DNA of 64,000 nucleotides, taken from the NCBI RefSeq assembly GCF_002264395.1, contig NZ_NFVA01000005.1, forward strand, positions 1-64,000, written 5' to 3'. The position numbers were made by a program, and so were the translations under genes. Shown here piece after piece: positions 9,378 through 17,961 of this stretch. Source of the stretch: Paenibacillus sp. VTT E-133291. Its GTDB lineage: Bacteria; Bacillota; Bacilli; Paenibacillales; Paenibacillaceae. Numbering within the stretch: position 1 is the first letter of the stretch; each line of letters starts with the position of its first letter. The notes beneath the pieces were generated by a model, which ran no database searches, had not been told where the DNA came from, and saw only the letters and a program-made list of their open reading frames with translations.

Positions 9378-10821
9378 ACGGTGTTCCCTTCCTTCTACTT
9401 TGAGTAATCTCCCTTGCGCTGAGGCCAAGACCGATCAGCATCCAGATTAAGTATCCCTTGAGTCCGGGAAACCCATTATCTGAAACCAGACTGACAATCG
9501 CACCAGTCCAAGTAGCTAACGCAAGTCGGGCGTATGGCTGCAATTTGTCCTTGCTGATTACTCTAGCAAATATCTGTTTGACAACTGCGCCTAAAGCTCC
9601 GAAGAAGAAAACAGCACCCAGAACACCAAAGGTAAGCAGTAAAGCGATAACTCCGTTATCCATAATTCCGTATTCTCCAAGCTCGCCGCCGTTGCCAAGC
9701 TTAGTCCCTTGGCCGACACTGCCAATTCCCTGACCTACTGGATTGGCGGCGACCATCGGCAGCATGTTTTGCCATAAGCTTAGCCGTTCATTATAAGAGT
9801 GATCTTCCTGAACAGAAGAAAGCGTCTCTACCCGAGCAACCAGTCCTTCGGCGCCAGGCAATTTCGGCACAACCCAGAACAACGCCGCAGCCACAAAAAC
9901 TAATTGGATCAAGGTTTTCCACTTTCCCTTAGAGGGAGAGGTTCCAATGTACATGAGCAGCATCACCAGTAGAATCAGCCATGCCGCTCGTACTAAAGTA
10001 GTCAGCAGGCAGATTACAACTAGCAGAACGCCGATCCAACGCAATGTTCCCCGCCATTTTTTCTCCAGTATCATCGGAACTAAAGCAAACGCTAAGAATG
10101 TTGCAGCTGGTCCGGGCGAATTCAGCGTAGAGAACACTCGGATTTCCAATGGATATGGATTTCCGATGGACATCATATCCGCATGTTTCATCCAGAACAC
10201 ATCCCAAGGTGGCACTGTCAAATACTGAACAATCCCATAAATGGCAACCAGGACCGCAATATTGGCAAAAGCGGTAAGCAGCCGGTCGATATCCTTCGGC
10301 TTGAACTTTGTAACGGCAAAGTACGGCAATAGCAGCAGGGGCACAATATAATTCGCTAAGTCATAAACTGAGCCCATGCCGTTCTTGGCCAAGCCAATTA
10401 AAGCTCCATAACCTAGCGCAACTGCGAACAGCAGCATGATCCGCGTAGAGGCTTTTTGAATATTGTGAATCTCCCTCAGCAGCGGAATAATTAAGGTTAC
10501 GCCGGTTAACAAGGGGGCTAAACTTAGCAGTGATACAGAGTGATAGACTCCTTCTGACCAGTCAGCAATGCGGCGCAGCTCTGGAGCGACAGCCCAGATT
10601 AACAAGGTATAAGCAACCAGCATTTTCGGTCTAAGTATGGCTAGCAAGAAAGCTGGAAATAGGATAGCTGAGAGAATGGCTCCCTGCAGACTGTTCGATG
10701 AACTCAGCATCGCACTGGAGAAGCCGATGATCAGCGGAAGAGAGACACCTATAGCCGCAGCTCCCCCTAGTACTCCAGCTGTCTTGATAAACCTAAGTGA
10801 TGGGGGCGTAAATACACTCAT
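9343..10821 (-). CDS. O-antigen ligase/polymerase-like membrane protein (Wzy/WaaL family), copy A
   Basis: A 492-residue membrane protein with about 12 hydrophobic helices and one large extracytoplasmic loop (roughly residues 320-390). The loop holds the motif NERLSLWQNMLPMVAANPVGQGIGSVG, shown here in parts: NERLSLW and NPVGQGIG are the segments usual for the Wzy_C family. It may polymerise or ligate the repeat unit outside the membrane. The ATG at 10821 follows AAGGAGG and overlaps the TagA-like gene by four bases. A second protein of the same superfamily lies at 11588-12934; which one is the polymerase cannot be told from sequence. Confidence 0.85.
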   Translation of the reverse strand: MSVFTPPSLRFIKTAGVLGGAAAIGVSLPLIIGFSSAMLSSSNSLQGAILSAILFPAFLLAILRPKMLVAYTLLIWAVAPELRRIADWSEGVYHSVSLLSLAPLLTGVTLIIPLLREIHNIQKASTRIMLLFAVALGYGALIGLAKNGMGSVYDLANYIVPLLLLPYFAVTKFKPKDIDRLLTAFANIAVLVAIYGIVQYLTVPPWDVFWMKHADMMSIGNPYPLEIRVFSTLNSPGPAATFLAFALVPMILEKKWRGTLRWIGVLLVVICLLTTLVRAAWLILLVMLLMYIGTSPSKGKWKTLIQLVFVAAALFWVVPKLPGAEGLVARVETLSSVQEDHSYNERLSLWQNMLPMVAANPVGQGIGSVGQGTKLGNGGELGEYGIMDNGVIALLLTFGVLGAVFFFGALGAVVKQIFARVISKDKLQPYARLALATWTGAIVSLVSDNGFPGLKGYLIWMLIGLGLSAREITQSRRKGTPYAAVECKISPH

Positions 10822-11591
10822 TCCAAGCCTCCTTCCTTCACCTTATCCCGCTTACGCAGTTCCTTAAGTAATAAAAGTAGAAATTGTGCATCGTCCACAA
10901 GATACCTTTTCCAGAGCCGGCCCGGCTCCTGGCTAAGCCGCCAGAACCATTCGAACCCTGTTTTTTGCATGAAGCTAGGCGCTCGTTTCACTGAGCCTGA
11001 CAGAAAATCAAAGGTCGCTCCCACTCCGATCGATATCGGAGCTTGATAAGAGGTATAGTGGCGGTAAATCCACTTTTCTTGCTTAGGAGCTCCTACACCA
11101 ACAAACACGATATCTGGCTGGCACTCTGTCAGCATTTCTATAATGCGTTCATTCTCTTCCTCATTGTGCTCGAATCCATAGGATGGAGAATAACAGCCAA
11201 CTACATTTATTCCGGGATGCGCTGTTTTCAAATTCATCGCTGCCCGTTCCGCCACGCCTTCAGCTGAGCCTAAGAAGAACAGCCGGTACTTCCTTTGCTC
11301 AAAGGCGTTGCCCAATCGATTAAATAGATCCGCACCGGATACCTTCTGCTTAAGCGGCTTGCCTAGCATTTTGGATGCCCAGATCAGTGGCATTCCATCA
11401 GCAACAACTGCGCCTGCCTTCGAATATACCGTTTGAAATTCTTTATCCTTACGAAGCTTGATCACATGATCTACATTGCAAGTGAGGATATATGACTGAT
11501 TCCTCTCCTGAATGGTTTTATCAATGTAATCAAGCAAATCCATAAAATCATAGTTATCAAAATTGACATCGAACATATTCACTTGATTCAT
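10818..11591 (-). CDS. WecG/TagA/CpsF family (GT26) glycosyltransferase
   Basis: A 257-residue enzyme of the family that transfers N-acetylmannosamine or a related sugar to a lipid-linked acceptor. It shows the conserved TCNVDHV, VVADGMPLIW, FFLGS and GVGAPKQEKW segments, and a basic C-terminal tail (FWRLSQEPGRLWKRY) that helps membrane association. The start at 11591 overlaps the upstream stop by four bases; the ribosome site is weak (AAGAAGTG), so translation probably depends on coupling. GT26 enzymes act in teichoic acid as well as capsule synthesis; the EPS context favours the latter. Confidence 0.9.
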   Translation of the reverse strand: MNQVNMFDVNFDNYDFMDLLDYIDKTIQERNQSYILTCNVDHVIKLRKDKEFQTVYSKAGAVVADGMPLIWASKMLGKPLKQKVSGADLFNRLGNAFEQRKYRLFFLGSAEGVAERAAMNLKTAHPGINVVGCYSPSYGFEHNEEENERIIEMLTECQPDIVFVGVGAPKQEKWIYRHYTSYQAPISIGVGATFDFLSGSVKRAPSFMQKTGFEWFWRLSQEPGRLWKRYLVDDAQFLLLLLKELRKRDKVKEGGLE

Positions 11592-12934
11592 CGTATCACT
11601 TCTTTTTGTGGGGAATCGGTTGGCTGTGAAGATCGATACAGGCAGTTCAGGTACCAACAGAACGGAATAATAAATTGGACCGTCGACAGCGTGTTATCGG
11701 AGAATGAGTAGATTAAAAACGCTGCAATAAATAACAGATAATAAGGTTTGATCGGCGGAGCCAATGCTCTGTACACCAGAATAAATACAGCCAATAAAGA
11801 GAACATCAACAGAATAGAGCCAATATATCCCCCATCGAAGTAAAAGCGGATATACTCGTTATGCGGAACTACAAAACCCTTATACAATGATCCATCATTT
11901 GCTACCGTCACTGCTCCAAGCCCTCTACCAGACCAAGGAGAGTCCGCAGCCTTGTTTAAGAAATACTCCCATGCCTCTGACCTTCCTGATAAATCAACAG
12001 CCGTATCTGTCTGTCTCTCAAAGGAACGTTTCTCAAAATTATCGAGCTGCCAGAAGACGGCGACCATAATCAGGAAAAATGCACCCATTAACGGAATTAG
12101 CAGATAGGTTCTGCCCTTCAAATATTGGCGAAGAATATCATAGAAGTAATAGAGTACGGTAAGTCCAAGTGCCAATATAGGTCCTCTTGTTCCTGTTCCA
12201 ATCAAGATAAAGAAATTTAGAACTAACATGATATAGAAAAAGCGTGCATGCTGCGGATTCCGCTTCACCTCTATAAATGGAATCGCGACTCCCATAAAGG
12301 CCAGCATCGCTAGATGCGAAGGAATATTAGCTCCCTGAATCCGTACAGCGCCTGTATACTCGATGTTGAGAAAATTATGAACATGCGCAAGCTGCAGCAA
12401 CAAACCAACCACTACACTAACAAAGGGAAGCATACAGATAATCTTGATTTGCAGCTCGGCTACATCCTTTTTCCAGTTGATAAGTAAAAATACGAATGGA
12501 ATTGATAGACCGATAAAAGCTTTAACTGCAATGGATGAGGTCATTTCCGGCAGCCAGATCGAAGATCCAAAGGTAATCACCAGCAGTGCTACCATTGCCC
12601 ACAGGGGGTGACTCAGACGAAACCGCAAACCATTGACCAGAATACAAGGAACAAGCAGCATCACGATTACCAATTTATAAAGTGACAATATCTCCATTCC
12701 GAACATGCTGCCATCATATAAAAAGTTAATCGATATTGCCGTCGTGATGAGAACGAAATAACTGATCAGTTCAGGCCGTGAAATCGAGATTCCCAGCAAT
12801 ATAATCAGAAGCACGGCAGCTATCGCAATCATCGGCTGGTAGATGACCGCCGTTCCAAAGAACAGGGCCGACATGAGATAGAGCATCCCGTATGGCAAAA
12901 CATTTAATTTGGAGCCCCACTCAAAATTAGTCAT
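11588..12934 (-). CDS. O-antigen ligase/polymerase-like membrane protein (Wzy/WaaL family), copy B
   Basis: A 448-residue polytopic protein with about 11-12 helices. The large loop contains SGRSEAWEYFLNKAADSP followed by GRGLGAV and VPHNEYIRF, which is the HNxxL/Y-type Wzy_C signature. It is the likelier of the two such proteins to be the polymerase because the VPHNEYI segment is well preserved, but this is a guess. The ATG at 12934 follows GTGAGGGAT. It is followed directly by the GT26 gene. Confidence 0.85.
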   Translation of the reverse strand: MTNFEWGSKLNVLPYGMLYLMSALFFGTAVIYQPMIAIAAVLLIILLGISISRPELISYFVLITTAISINFLYDGSMFGMEILSLYKLVIVMLLVPCILVNGLRFRLSHPLWAMVALLVITFGSSIWLPEMTSSIAVKAFIGLSIPFVFLLINWKKDVAELQIKIICMLPFVSVVVGLLLQLAHVHNFLNIEYTGAVRIQGANIPSHLAMLAFMGVAIPFIEVKRNPQHARFFYIMLVLNFFILIGTGTRGPILALGLTVLYYFYDILRQYLKGRTYLLIPLMGAFFLIMVAVFWQLDNFEKRSFERQTDTAVDLSGRSEAWEYFLNKAADSPWSGRGLGAVTVANDGSLYKGFVVPHNEYIRFYFDGGYIGSILLMFSLLAVFILVYRALAPPIKPYYLLFIAAFLIYSFSDNTLSTVQFIIPFCWYLNCLYRSSQPTDSPQKEVIR

Positions 12935-12943
12935 GTTAATCCC

Positions 12944-13879
12944 TCACCCCGCTGCGGAATGCCTCTCCCGATTAAGAATCATATGAAGCGTTCCACGAAT
13001 ACTCTCCAGCCTGCATTTGTTCAAAAGCCTTCTTCCTTTGCTTCTTGAGAGAATAGAATCAGCCAGGATATACACGAGCTTAGCAGCTGTCTTTCCCACT
13101 AGAATTAGCTTGCCTTTTAACCCTTCGCTTTTCATAGCGTTAGAGATACCTTGGCTATAATAGCGCCTCATAATCCAGTCTTCCGTCAACCGAGCTGCCG
13201 GAACGAAATGGTCAACCGCCATTTCCGGATGATAGAGGATGGAATGTCCCTCTTTTTGAATCTGTCCGAATAACCAGGTCTCTTCACCTGAGAGTAGAGA
13301 ATCACCCTTTCTTCCCAGATCTAGGGGAAAAAGACTGATGTCGAATACGAGCTTCCGCATCGCCATATTGGCCCCACAAGGATGAAGCTGCTTGGGATAT
13401 TCCTTAATCCGGTTACCTAAATCAACAATGGTGTACGGAAGCTCAAAGGGTTTAATCAACCAGTCCGGACGTTTACTTTCGAATATAGGCGCGATTTTGC
13501 CTCCCATAGCCATGACCTCCGGTTTACTCTCGAAAGTACTGACAATCGTTGTAATCCATCGCTGGCAAGGTATCGCATCATCATCGAGAAAGGCAATCAG
13601 CGGTGATTTGGAGGCCAGAATCCCTGTATTTCTAGCCGCTGAAAGCCCCTGCATAGGCTCCATCATGTAGCGGATATCCACATCAGCTCCATGCTTTCCT
13701 ATAAACTTTTTGACGCACGCTTCTGTATCATCCTTGGAACAGTTATCCACAACAATGATCTCCGCCTGTTCTAAGTGATCCAGCTTTAAAAGTGACTGAA
13801 GCGTCTTGATCAATAAAGGTGCTCTGTTGTAGGTACAGATGATAATGGAAAGCTTAGGAACGTCTCCGTATTCACGCAT
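12944..13879 (-). CDS. Family 2 glycosyltransferase
   Basis: A 311-residue GT-A enzyme with LSIIICTYNRAPLL, the VVDNCSKDDT segment, the metal-binding FLDDDA and the acceptor-side GEETWLFG (ED-type motif). The C-terminal part after residue ~230 is basic and may lie on the membrane. The second ATG (13879) has better spacing from AGGTGA than the first (13885). It follows the initiating transferase gene by 25 bases and may add the second sugar. Substrate unknown. Confidence 0.87.
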   Translation of the reverse strand: MREYGDVPKLSIIICTYNRAPLLIKTLQSLLKLDHLEQAEIIVVDNCSKDDTEACVKKFIGKHGADVDIRYMMEPMQGLSAARNTGILASKSPLIAFLDDDAIPCQRWITTIVSTFESKPEVMAMGGKIAPIFESKRPDWLIKPFELPYTIVDLGNRIKEYPKQLHPCGANMAMRKLVFDISLFPLDLGRKGDSLLSGEETWLFGQIQKEGHSILYHPEMAVDHFVPAARLTEDWIMRRYYSQGISNAMKSEGLKGKLILVGKTAAKLVYILADSILSRSKGRRLLNKCRLESIRGTLHMILNRERHSAAG

Positions 13880-13904
13880 CGGCATTCACCTAATTTCCAC
13901 ATTA

Positions 13905-14591
13905 TTAATAAGCATCTTTTGAACCGAGTAACATCAGTCCGGTTTTAGCAATGATTTTTAGATCCAGCATGGTGCTCCGAATATGGATGTAGGTTAAATC
14001 CAGCTGTACCATTTCGTCGAAACCGACACTGTTTCGGGCATTCACTTGCCAATATCCGGTACAACCTGGTGTAACCGTCAAACGCTGTTTGTCATATTCC
14101 GTATACTGAGCCACCTCTTCTGGCAGCGGAGGACGAGGACCGACCAGACTCATTTGACCTATTAGCACATTCCACAGCTGAGGCAGCTCATCGATGCTCG
14201 TCTTGCGCAGGAATCTCCCTATCTGTGTGATCCGCGGATCGTTCTTAATCTTGAACATGGCACCGCTCACTTCGTTATAAGCCATCAGGTTTTCTTTTAA
14301 CTCTTCAGCGTTACTAACCATGGATCTGAACTTATACATCGGGAACTGCTTTTCATTCTTCCCAACCCGGTTTTGCCGAAAGAACACCTTTCCTTTCGGA
14401 TCCTCCAGCTTGATCAGAATCGCCACGACAACAAATAATGGCATTAACACGAGAAGACCAAGAGCGGAAAAAAAGATATCGATCATCCGTTTCATTATCA
14501 AATAGGACTCCGCTTCTTTCCTTCTCTCATCGGTATGCAGCATGTAAAGTTTCGGCAGGACCGCCTCGTAGTCTTCCGGCAGTTTTTGCAT
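13905..14591 (-). CDS. Initiating sugar-1-phosphate transferase (monotopic phosphoglycosyltransferase, WbaP/PglC core type)
   Basis: This 228-residue protein should start repeat-unit synthesis by moving a sugar-1-phosphate to undecaprenyl phosphate. After a short N-terminal stretch comes MKRMIDIFFSALGLLVLMPL, the re-entrant membrane helix. The catalytic pair SIDELPQLWN and the LVGPRPP segment follow. It lacks the four-helix N-terminal domain of full WbaP and so resembles EpsL/PglC. The start at 14591 is set by AGGAGG six bases upstream. The neighbouring galU makes a UDP-glucose donor compatible with a hexose-1-P transferase. Confidence 0.9.
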   Translation of the reverse strand: MQKLPEDYEAVLPKLYMLHTDERRKEAESYLIMKRMIDIFFSALGLLVLMPLFVVVAILIKLEDPKGKVFFRQNRVGKNEKQFPMYKFRSMVSNAEELKENLMAYNEVSGAMFKIKNDPRITQIGRFLRKTSIDELPQLWNVLIGQMSLVGPRPPLPEEVAQYTEYDKQRLTVTPGCTGYWQVNARNSVGFDEMVQLDLTYIHIRSTMLDLKIIAKTGLMLLGSKDAY

Positions 14592-14627
14592 GCTCATCCT
14601 CCTCATCTAAAATTTTGCGAACTCAAC

Positions 14628-15518
14628 TTAACTACTCAAGCTGGTTTGTCCCATTTTATTCAGCCATTCCGACATTGCATCCATCACCGGATAGCGTAAA
14701 TCTTCGCTCTGCAGTGCAAATTCAAGTGTTGTTAAAATATATCCAAGCCGCTCACCGACATCATATCTTGTTCCGTCAAAATTATAGGCATATACCCGTT
14801 CGCTCTGATTCAGCTTCTGAATGGCATCTGTCAATTGGATCTCTCCGCCAGCACCTTCTTCCATCAGATCGAGATACTTAAAGATCTTCGGAGTAAACAC
14901 ATAACGTCCCATGATTGCCAGATTGGATGGTGCCGTACCTAGTGGCGGCTTCTCTACAAAATTGTTAACCCGATACAATTTACCGTCCTGCAAATCCGGT
15001 TCAATAATACCGTAACGATTCGTGAATTCATCAGGAATCTCTTGAACTCCAATCACCGAGTTTTGTGTTTCTTCATATTGATCGATCAGCTGCTTAAGAC
15101 AAGGTACGGCTCCTGTGACGATATCATCGCCTAACATGACACCGAATGGCTCATCACCGATAAACCGTCTTGCACACCATACGGCATGCCCCAGACCCTT
15201 TGGTTCTTTCTGGCGAATATAGTGGATTTCTACCTTGGCTGAACGCTGAACCTCTTTTAGCAGATCCAGCTTTCCATCTTCCAGAAGTCTAGACTCCAGC
15301 TCAAACGCATTGTCAAAATGATCCTCAATGGCTCTTTTACCTTTACCAGTAACAATGATGATATCTTCAATACCGGAAGCAATAGCTTCCTCAACAATGT
15401 ATTGAATGGTTGGTTTATTGATAATCGGAAGCATTTCTTTAGGCATGGCTTTCGTTGCAGGAAGAAAGCGAGTACCTAGTCCTGCCGCGGGTATGATTAC
15501 TTTTTTCACTTTTTTCAT
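14628..15518 (-). CDS. galU: UTP-glucose-1-phosphate uridylyltransferase
   Basis: Makes UDP-glucose, the precursor for Ugd and for glucose or galactose transfer. The 296 residues include [20 protein letters not shown] (nucleotide site), [20 protein letters not shown] and [10 protein letters not shown], all standard for GalU/GtaB. The ATG at 15518 follows TAGGAGGT. The upstream spacer to the tyrosine kinase gene is 149 bases and is almost filled by a tandem 66-base repeat, the only sizable gap inside the upper EPS operon. Confidence 0.96.
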   Translation of the reverse strand: MKKVKKVIIPAAGLGTRFLPATKAMPKEMLPIINKPTIQYIVEEAIASGIEDIIIVTGKGKRAIEDHFDNAFELESRLLEDGKLDLLKEVQRSAKVEIHYIRQKEPKGLGHAVWCARRFIGDEPFGVMLGDDIVTGAVPCLKQLIDQYEETQNSVIGVQEIPDEFTNRYGIIEPDLQDGKLYRVNNFVEKPPLGTAPSNLAIMGRYVFTPKIFKYLDLMEEGAGGEIQLTDAIQKLNQSERVYAYNFDGTRYDVGERLGYILTTLEFALQSEDLRYPVMDAMSEWLNKMGQTSLSS

Positions 15519-15535
15519 CGCACTTTACCTCCTAA

Positions 15536-15666
15536 AAGTTTTGTAAGCATTAGCTACAATGATTTCACTTCGATCAAAACTCACATCGAAAGCATAAACT
15601 TAAGTTTTGTAAGCATTAGCTACAATGATTTCACTTCGAGCAAAACTCACTTCGAAAGCATAAACG
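15536..15666. repeat. Tandem 66-base direct repeat, two copies
   Basis: Copies at 15536-15601 and 15602-15666 differ at only a few positions. The junction forms a 12-base palindrome AAACTTAAGTTT (15596-15607). Each copy also holds two TTCGA-containing direct sub-repeats. The block lies between the kinase stop and the galU ribosome site. Confidence 0.85.
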
Positions 15667-15667
15667 T

Positions 15668-16309
15668 TTACTTCGCCTGGTTCATGGCAATTCCGATTAG
15701 ATTAGAGCCGGTCTGTTCAAGCAGTGTCTTCGCTTTACGAATCGATTCCCGTTTGGACTTTCCGTATCTGGCCACCAGGATCACGCCGTCCGTTTGAGGT
15801 GCCAATATACGAGCATCACTGAAATCGACTGCCGAAGGAGAATCCAGCAGGATCAGATCGTAGTTTTCTTTTAGTTCCTCAAGCAAAGCGGTCATTTTAA
15901 GGTTACCTAGCAAATCCGGCGGACTAACATGCGTTTTACCCGCCGGGATAACCGAGAGATTGGCCAGATTTCCGAGGACAGCGATGTTATCCGCTTCCTC
16001 TGGCCCACTTAAATAAGCCGCAAGCCCGTCACTGCCCTCTATTTCAAACACTGTATGAAGACCGGGATGTCGCAGATTGCAGTCCACCACTGCTACCTTC
16101 TTGCCATCCTGGACGAAAGAAACCGCGAGATTCGACAAGATTGTCGTCTTGCCTGCTCCAGCTTCTGCTGACGTAAAGAGCAGCACTTTTCCTCCGCTAC
16201 CCTGCGTTATTCCAAGCTGGCGTATATATGTGCGTAGCGAACGAAACGATTCCGAGATATGCGAGGATGGATTAGCATCAGTAATCAGACTCTTATTTAG
16301 CCGTAACAT
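15668..16309 (-). CDS. CpsD/CapB-type BY-kinase-like ATPase, short form
   Basis: A 213-residue cytosolic partner of the CapA-like membrane protein that normally autophosphorylates on a C-terminal tyrosine cluster and tunes chain length. Walker A is AEAGAGKTT (about 48-56), Walker B is LILLDSPS, and Walker A' is VVDCNLR (74-80). Two things are odd: the second acidic residue of Walker A' (DxDxR) is Asn, and the protein ends at IGIAMNQAK with no tyrosine-rich tail. The ATG at 16309 follows AAGGAGG; a GTG at 16315 overlaps that site. It overlaps the upstream gene by 17 bases. It may be an ATPase regulator rather than an autokinase. Confidence 0.88.
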   Translation of the reverse strand: MLRLNKSLITDANPSSHISESFRSLRTYIRQLGITQGSGGKVLLFTSAEAGAGKTTILSNLAVSFVQDGKKVAVVDCNLRHPGLHTVFEIEGSDGLAAYLSGPEEADNIAVLGNLANLSVIPAGKTHVSPPDLLGNLKMTALLEELKENYDLILLDSPSAVDFSDARILAPQTDGVILVARYGKSKRESIRKAKTLLEQTGSNLIGIAMNQAK

Positions 16310-17033
16310 AAGCACCCTCCTTCACCCTTGTGTTCCCGCCTGCCGCCTTACCCAAATCGCGTTTACGAATGGTTGCGATTGAAGCAATTACCGGAAGACC
16401 AAGGTCATATTCCGCTTCCTTTTCAGACCTTAATGTGCCGTTAAGTGTTTCCATAAGCAAAATAATTCCTAGGGCAGCCATAAGCGATACAACAAAGCTG
16501 ATGATGAGATTCATCGCAAACCCGCCGTTCGAGGGCCCTGGAACATCAGTTGGATCGGCCGGTGTCAGCAAGGTAACATTGTCAACCCTCATCAGCGATG
16601 GCAATTCACGAATGAATGTCTGCGAAACCGCATTTACGATCCCGGCAGCTTTGTTGTAGTCTTCATCCTGAACATTTAGGTTGATTACCTGGCTCTTCTC
16701 TGAAGTTTTAATCTCAAGCTTCTGACTTAGTTCATCAGCCGTCAGACCAAACTCCGGGTGATTTTCTATTACGTTTTTCATGATGGTCGGTGATTTCATA
16801 ATTTCCTTGTAACTCTCAATTAAATTCAGGCTAAAGCTCAAATCATTAAGATTGTTGCTCTCGGGAGCCTTGGCAATGTTGTTGACAAGCAGCTGTCCGG
16901 AAGCGGAATAGACGGGTTCAACGAAGTTTTTACTAACGTAGTAAGTCGTAGCACAGGAGATCAAAACGAACACCATGATGAGCCAAAACCTTTTTTTAAT
17001 CAGGTTAATGTAATCCAGAATCGTCTTTTCCAC
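16293..17033 (-). CDS. Polysaccharide chain-length determinant / kinase activator (Wzz, CapA/CpsC type)
   Basis: A 246-residue membrane protein with a first helix soon after the N-terminus (FWLIMVFVLISCATTYYV), an extracellular Wzz domain and a second helix (about 165-190) preceded by a PxxP-like stretch (PADPTDVPGPSNGG). A short cytosolic tail contacts the kinase encoded next. The start is GTG at 17033, six bases after GGAAGGAGG; the ATG frame to 17072 would bury that site. It is the first gene of the EPS operon. Together with CpsD-like it replaces the single-chain Wzc of Gram-negatives. Confidence 0.9.
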   Translation of the reverse strand: MEKTILDYINLIKKRFWLIMVFVLISCATTYYVSKNFVEPVYSASGQLLVNNIAKAPESNNLNDLSFSLNLIESYKEIMKSPTIMKNVIENHPEFGLTADELSQKLEIKTSEKSQVINLNVQDEDYNKAAGIVNAVSQTFIRELPSLMRVDNVTLLTPADPTDVPGPSNGGFAMNLIISFVVSLMAALGIILLMETLNGTLRSEKEAEYDLGLPVIASIATIRKRDLGKAAGGNTRVKEGAYVTAK

Positions 17034-17157
17034 AGTAACCCTCCTTCCGCTAAAATTACATTCTGAAAGCATTCATGAAAGTTTCAGTTGTTGCTTTAAT
17101 TCTATCAATCCACACCATTCGCCACATGGCTCATACCATTACTTTCCTCTTCACTTT

Positions 17158-17177
17158 GGAGTAAGATGTTGTACTCC
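17158..17177. promoter_or_regulatory. Inverted repeat upstream of the EPS operon
   Basis: GGAGTA (17158-17163) and TACTCC (17172-17177) form a perfect six-base inverted repeat with an eight-base spacer, about 125 bases before the first EPS gene. It could be an operator or a leader hairpin. No clear promoter pair could be fixed in this 200-base region. Confidence 0.3.
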
Positions 17178-17237
17178 TTAAGAGGGGGGTGAGGTATACT
17201 TTAGTGCCATATTTAGGGCTAATTTAAGTTTTGACGC

Positions 17238-17268
17238 AAAAAAAAACACGGACATCCTGTCCGTGTTT
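17238..17268 (-). terminator. Rho-independent terminator after the response regulator gene
   Basis: On the minus strand a ten-base-pair hairpin (17259-17268 with 17244-17253, AAACACGGAC/GTCCGTGTTT) runs into a U-run formed by the A's at 17238-17246. It separates the two-component operon from the EPS operon. Confidence 0.9.
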
Positions 17269-17301
17269 ATGTACGATGCTGCTTATAAAGCATTTCAGCT
17301 T

Positions 17302-17937
17302 TCACTCATATGACATTTCATATTTGGTCAATCCAACAGCATTTGCGTAAAGCGCTGCCTGTGTACGATCTGCCACCTGTAATTTCGCTAAAATCTGACT
17401 GACATGCTTTTTCACTGTAAATTCACTAATAAAAAGACGTGAGGCAATTTCTCTGTTGCAAGCGCCCTGTCCCAGCTCGATTAAGACTTCCTTCTCTTTA
17501 GGGGTCAATTCATCTGTTGGACTGCTTCCACTCATTCGCATCTTATCTTCCATCAGACCAGGATCATAATACTTTCTTCCTTTATAGACCAACTGGATAG
17601 CAAATAGTAACTCTTCTGGCAATGCCTCTTTTAGTACATATCCGTCTACCAGTACTTCCTCAGCTTTCAGAAAATCCTCTCTGCTTGCAGAGGATGTCAG
17701 CAGAATAAACTTACTAACGATACCTCGAGCACGTGCCGTCTTGATGACATCAAGTCCTGATTCATCCGCTAATTTAAGATCAATGAGTACAAGGTCAGGC
17801 TGCGTCTCCTCAATCACAAGAAGCGCTTCTTGGCCGTTCGTCGCCTCTCCAGCAAACTTCACATTTGGTTGCATCGAAATAACGGATGCCAGCCCTCTTC
17901 TAACTAGAGGATGATCATCTACAATGACGATTTTCAT
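17302..17937 (-). CDS. NarL/LuxR-type response regulator
   Basis: A 211-residue two-domain regulator. The receiver has the acidic pair D7/D8, phosphoacceptor D53 (LVLIDLKLAD) and a conserved Lys in VLKEA. The C-terminal LuxR helix-turn-helix contains LTPKEKEVLIELGQGACNRE and TVKKHVSQILAKL, shown here in parts. It lies 24 bases after the kinase gene and is surely its partner. Position directly upstream of the EPS operon makes control of that operon plausible, but this is inference. The start at 17937 follows GGGAGG. Confidence 0.93.
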   Translation of the reverse strand: MKIVIVDDHPLVRRGLASVISMQPNVKFAGEATNGQEALLVIEETQPDLVLIDLKLADESGLDVIKTARARGIVSKFILLTSSASREDFLKAEEVLVDGYVLKEALPEELLFAIQLVYKGRKYYDPGLMEDKMRMSGSSPTDELTPKEKEVLIELGQGACNREIASRLFISEFTVKKHVSQILAKLQVADRTQAALYANAVGLTKYEMSYE

Positions 17938-17961
17938 AGAAACGACCTCCCGCCCTAAAGT

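Noticed and set aside
15536..15666. Possible CRISPR array
   Set aside because: Only two units, directly adjacent with no spacers, and no cas genes.
17073..17237. Defined promoter for the EPS operon
   Set aside because: Several partial hexamers but no pair with proper spacing that I would defend; only the inverted repeat is reported.
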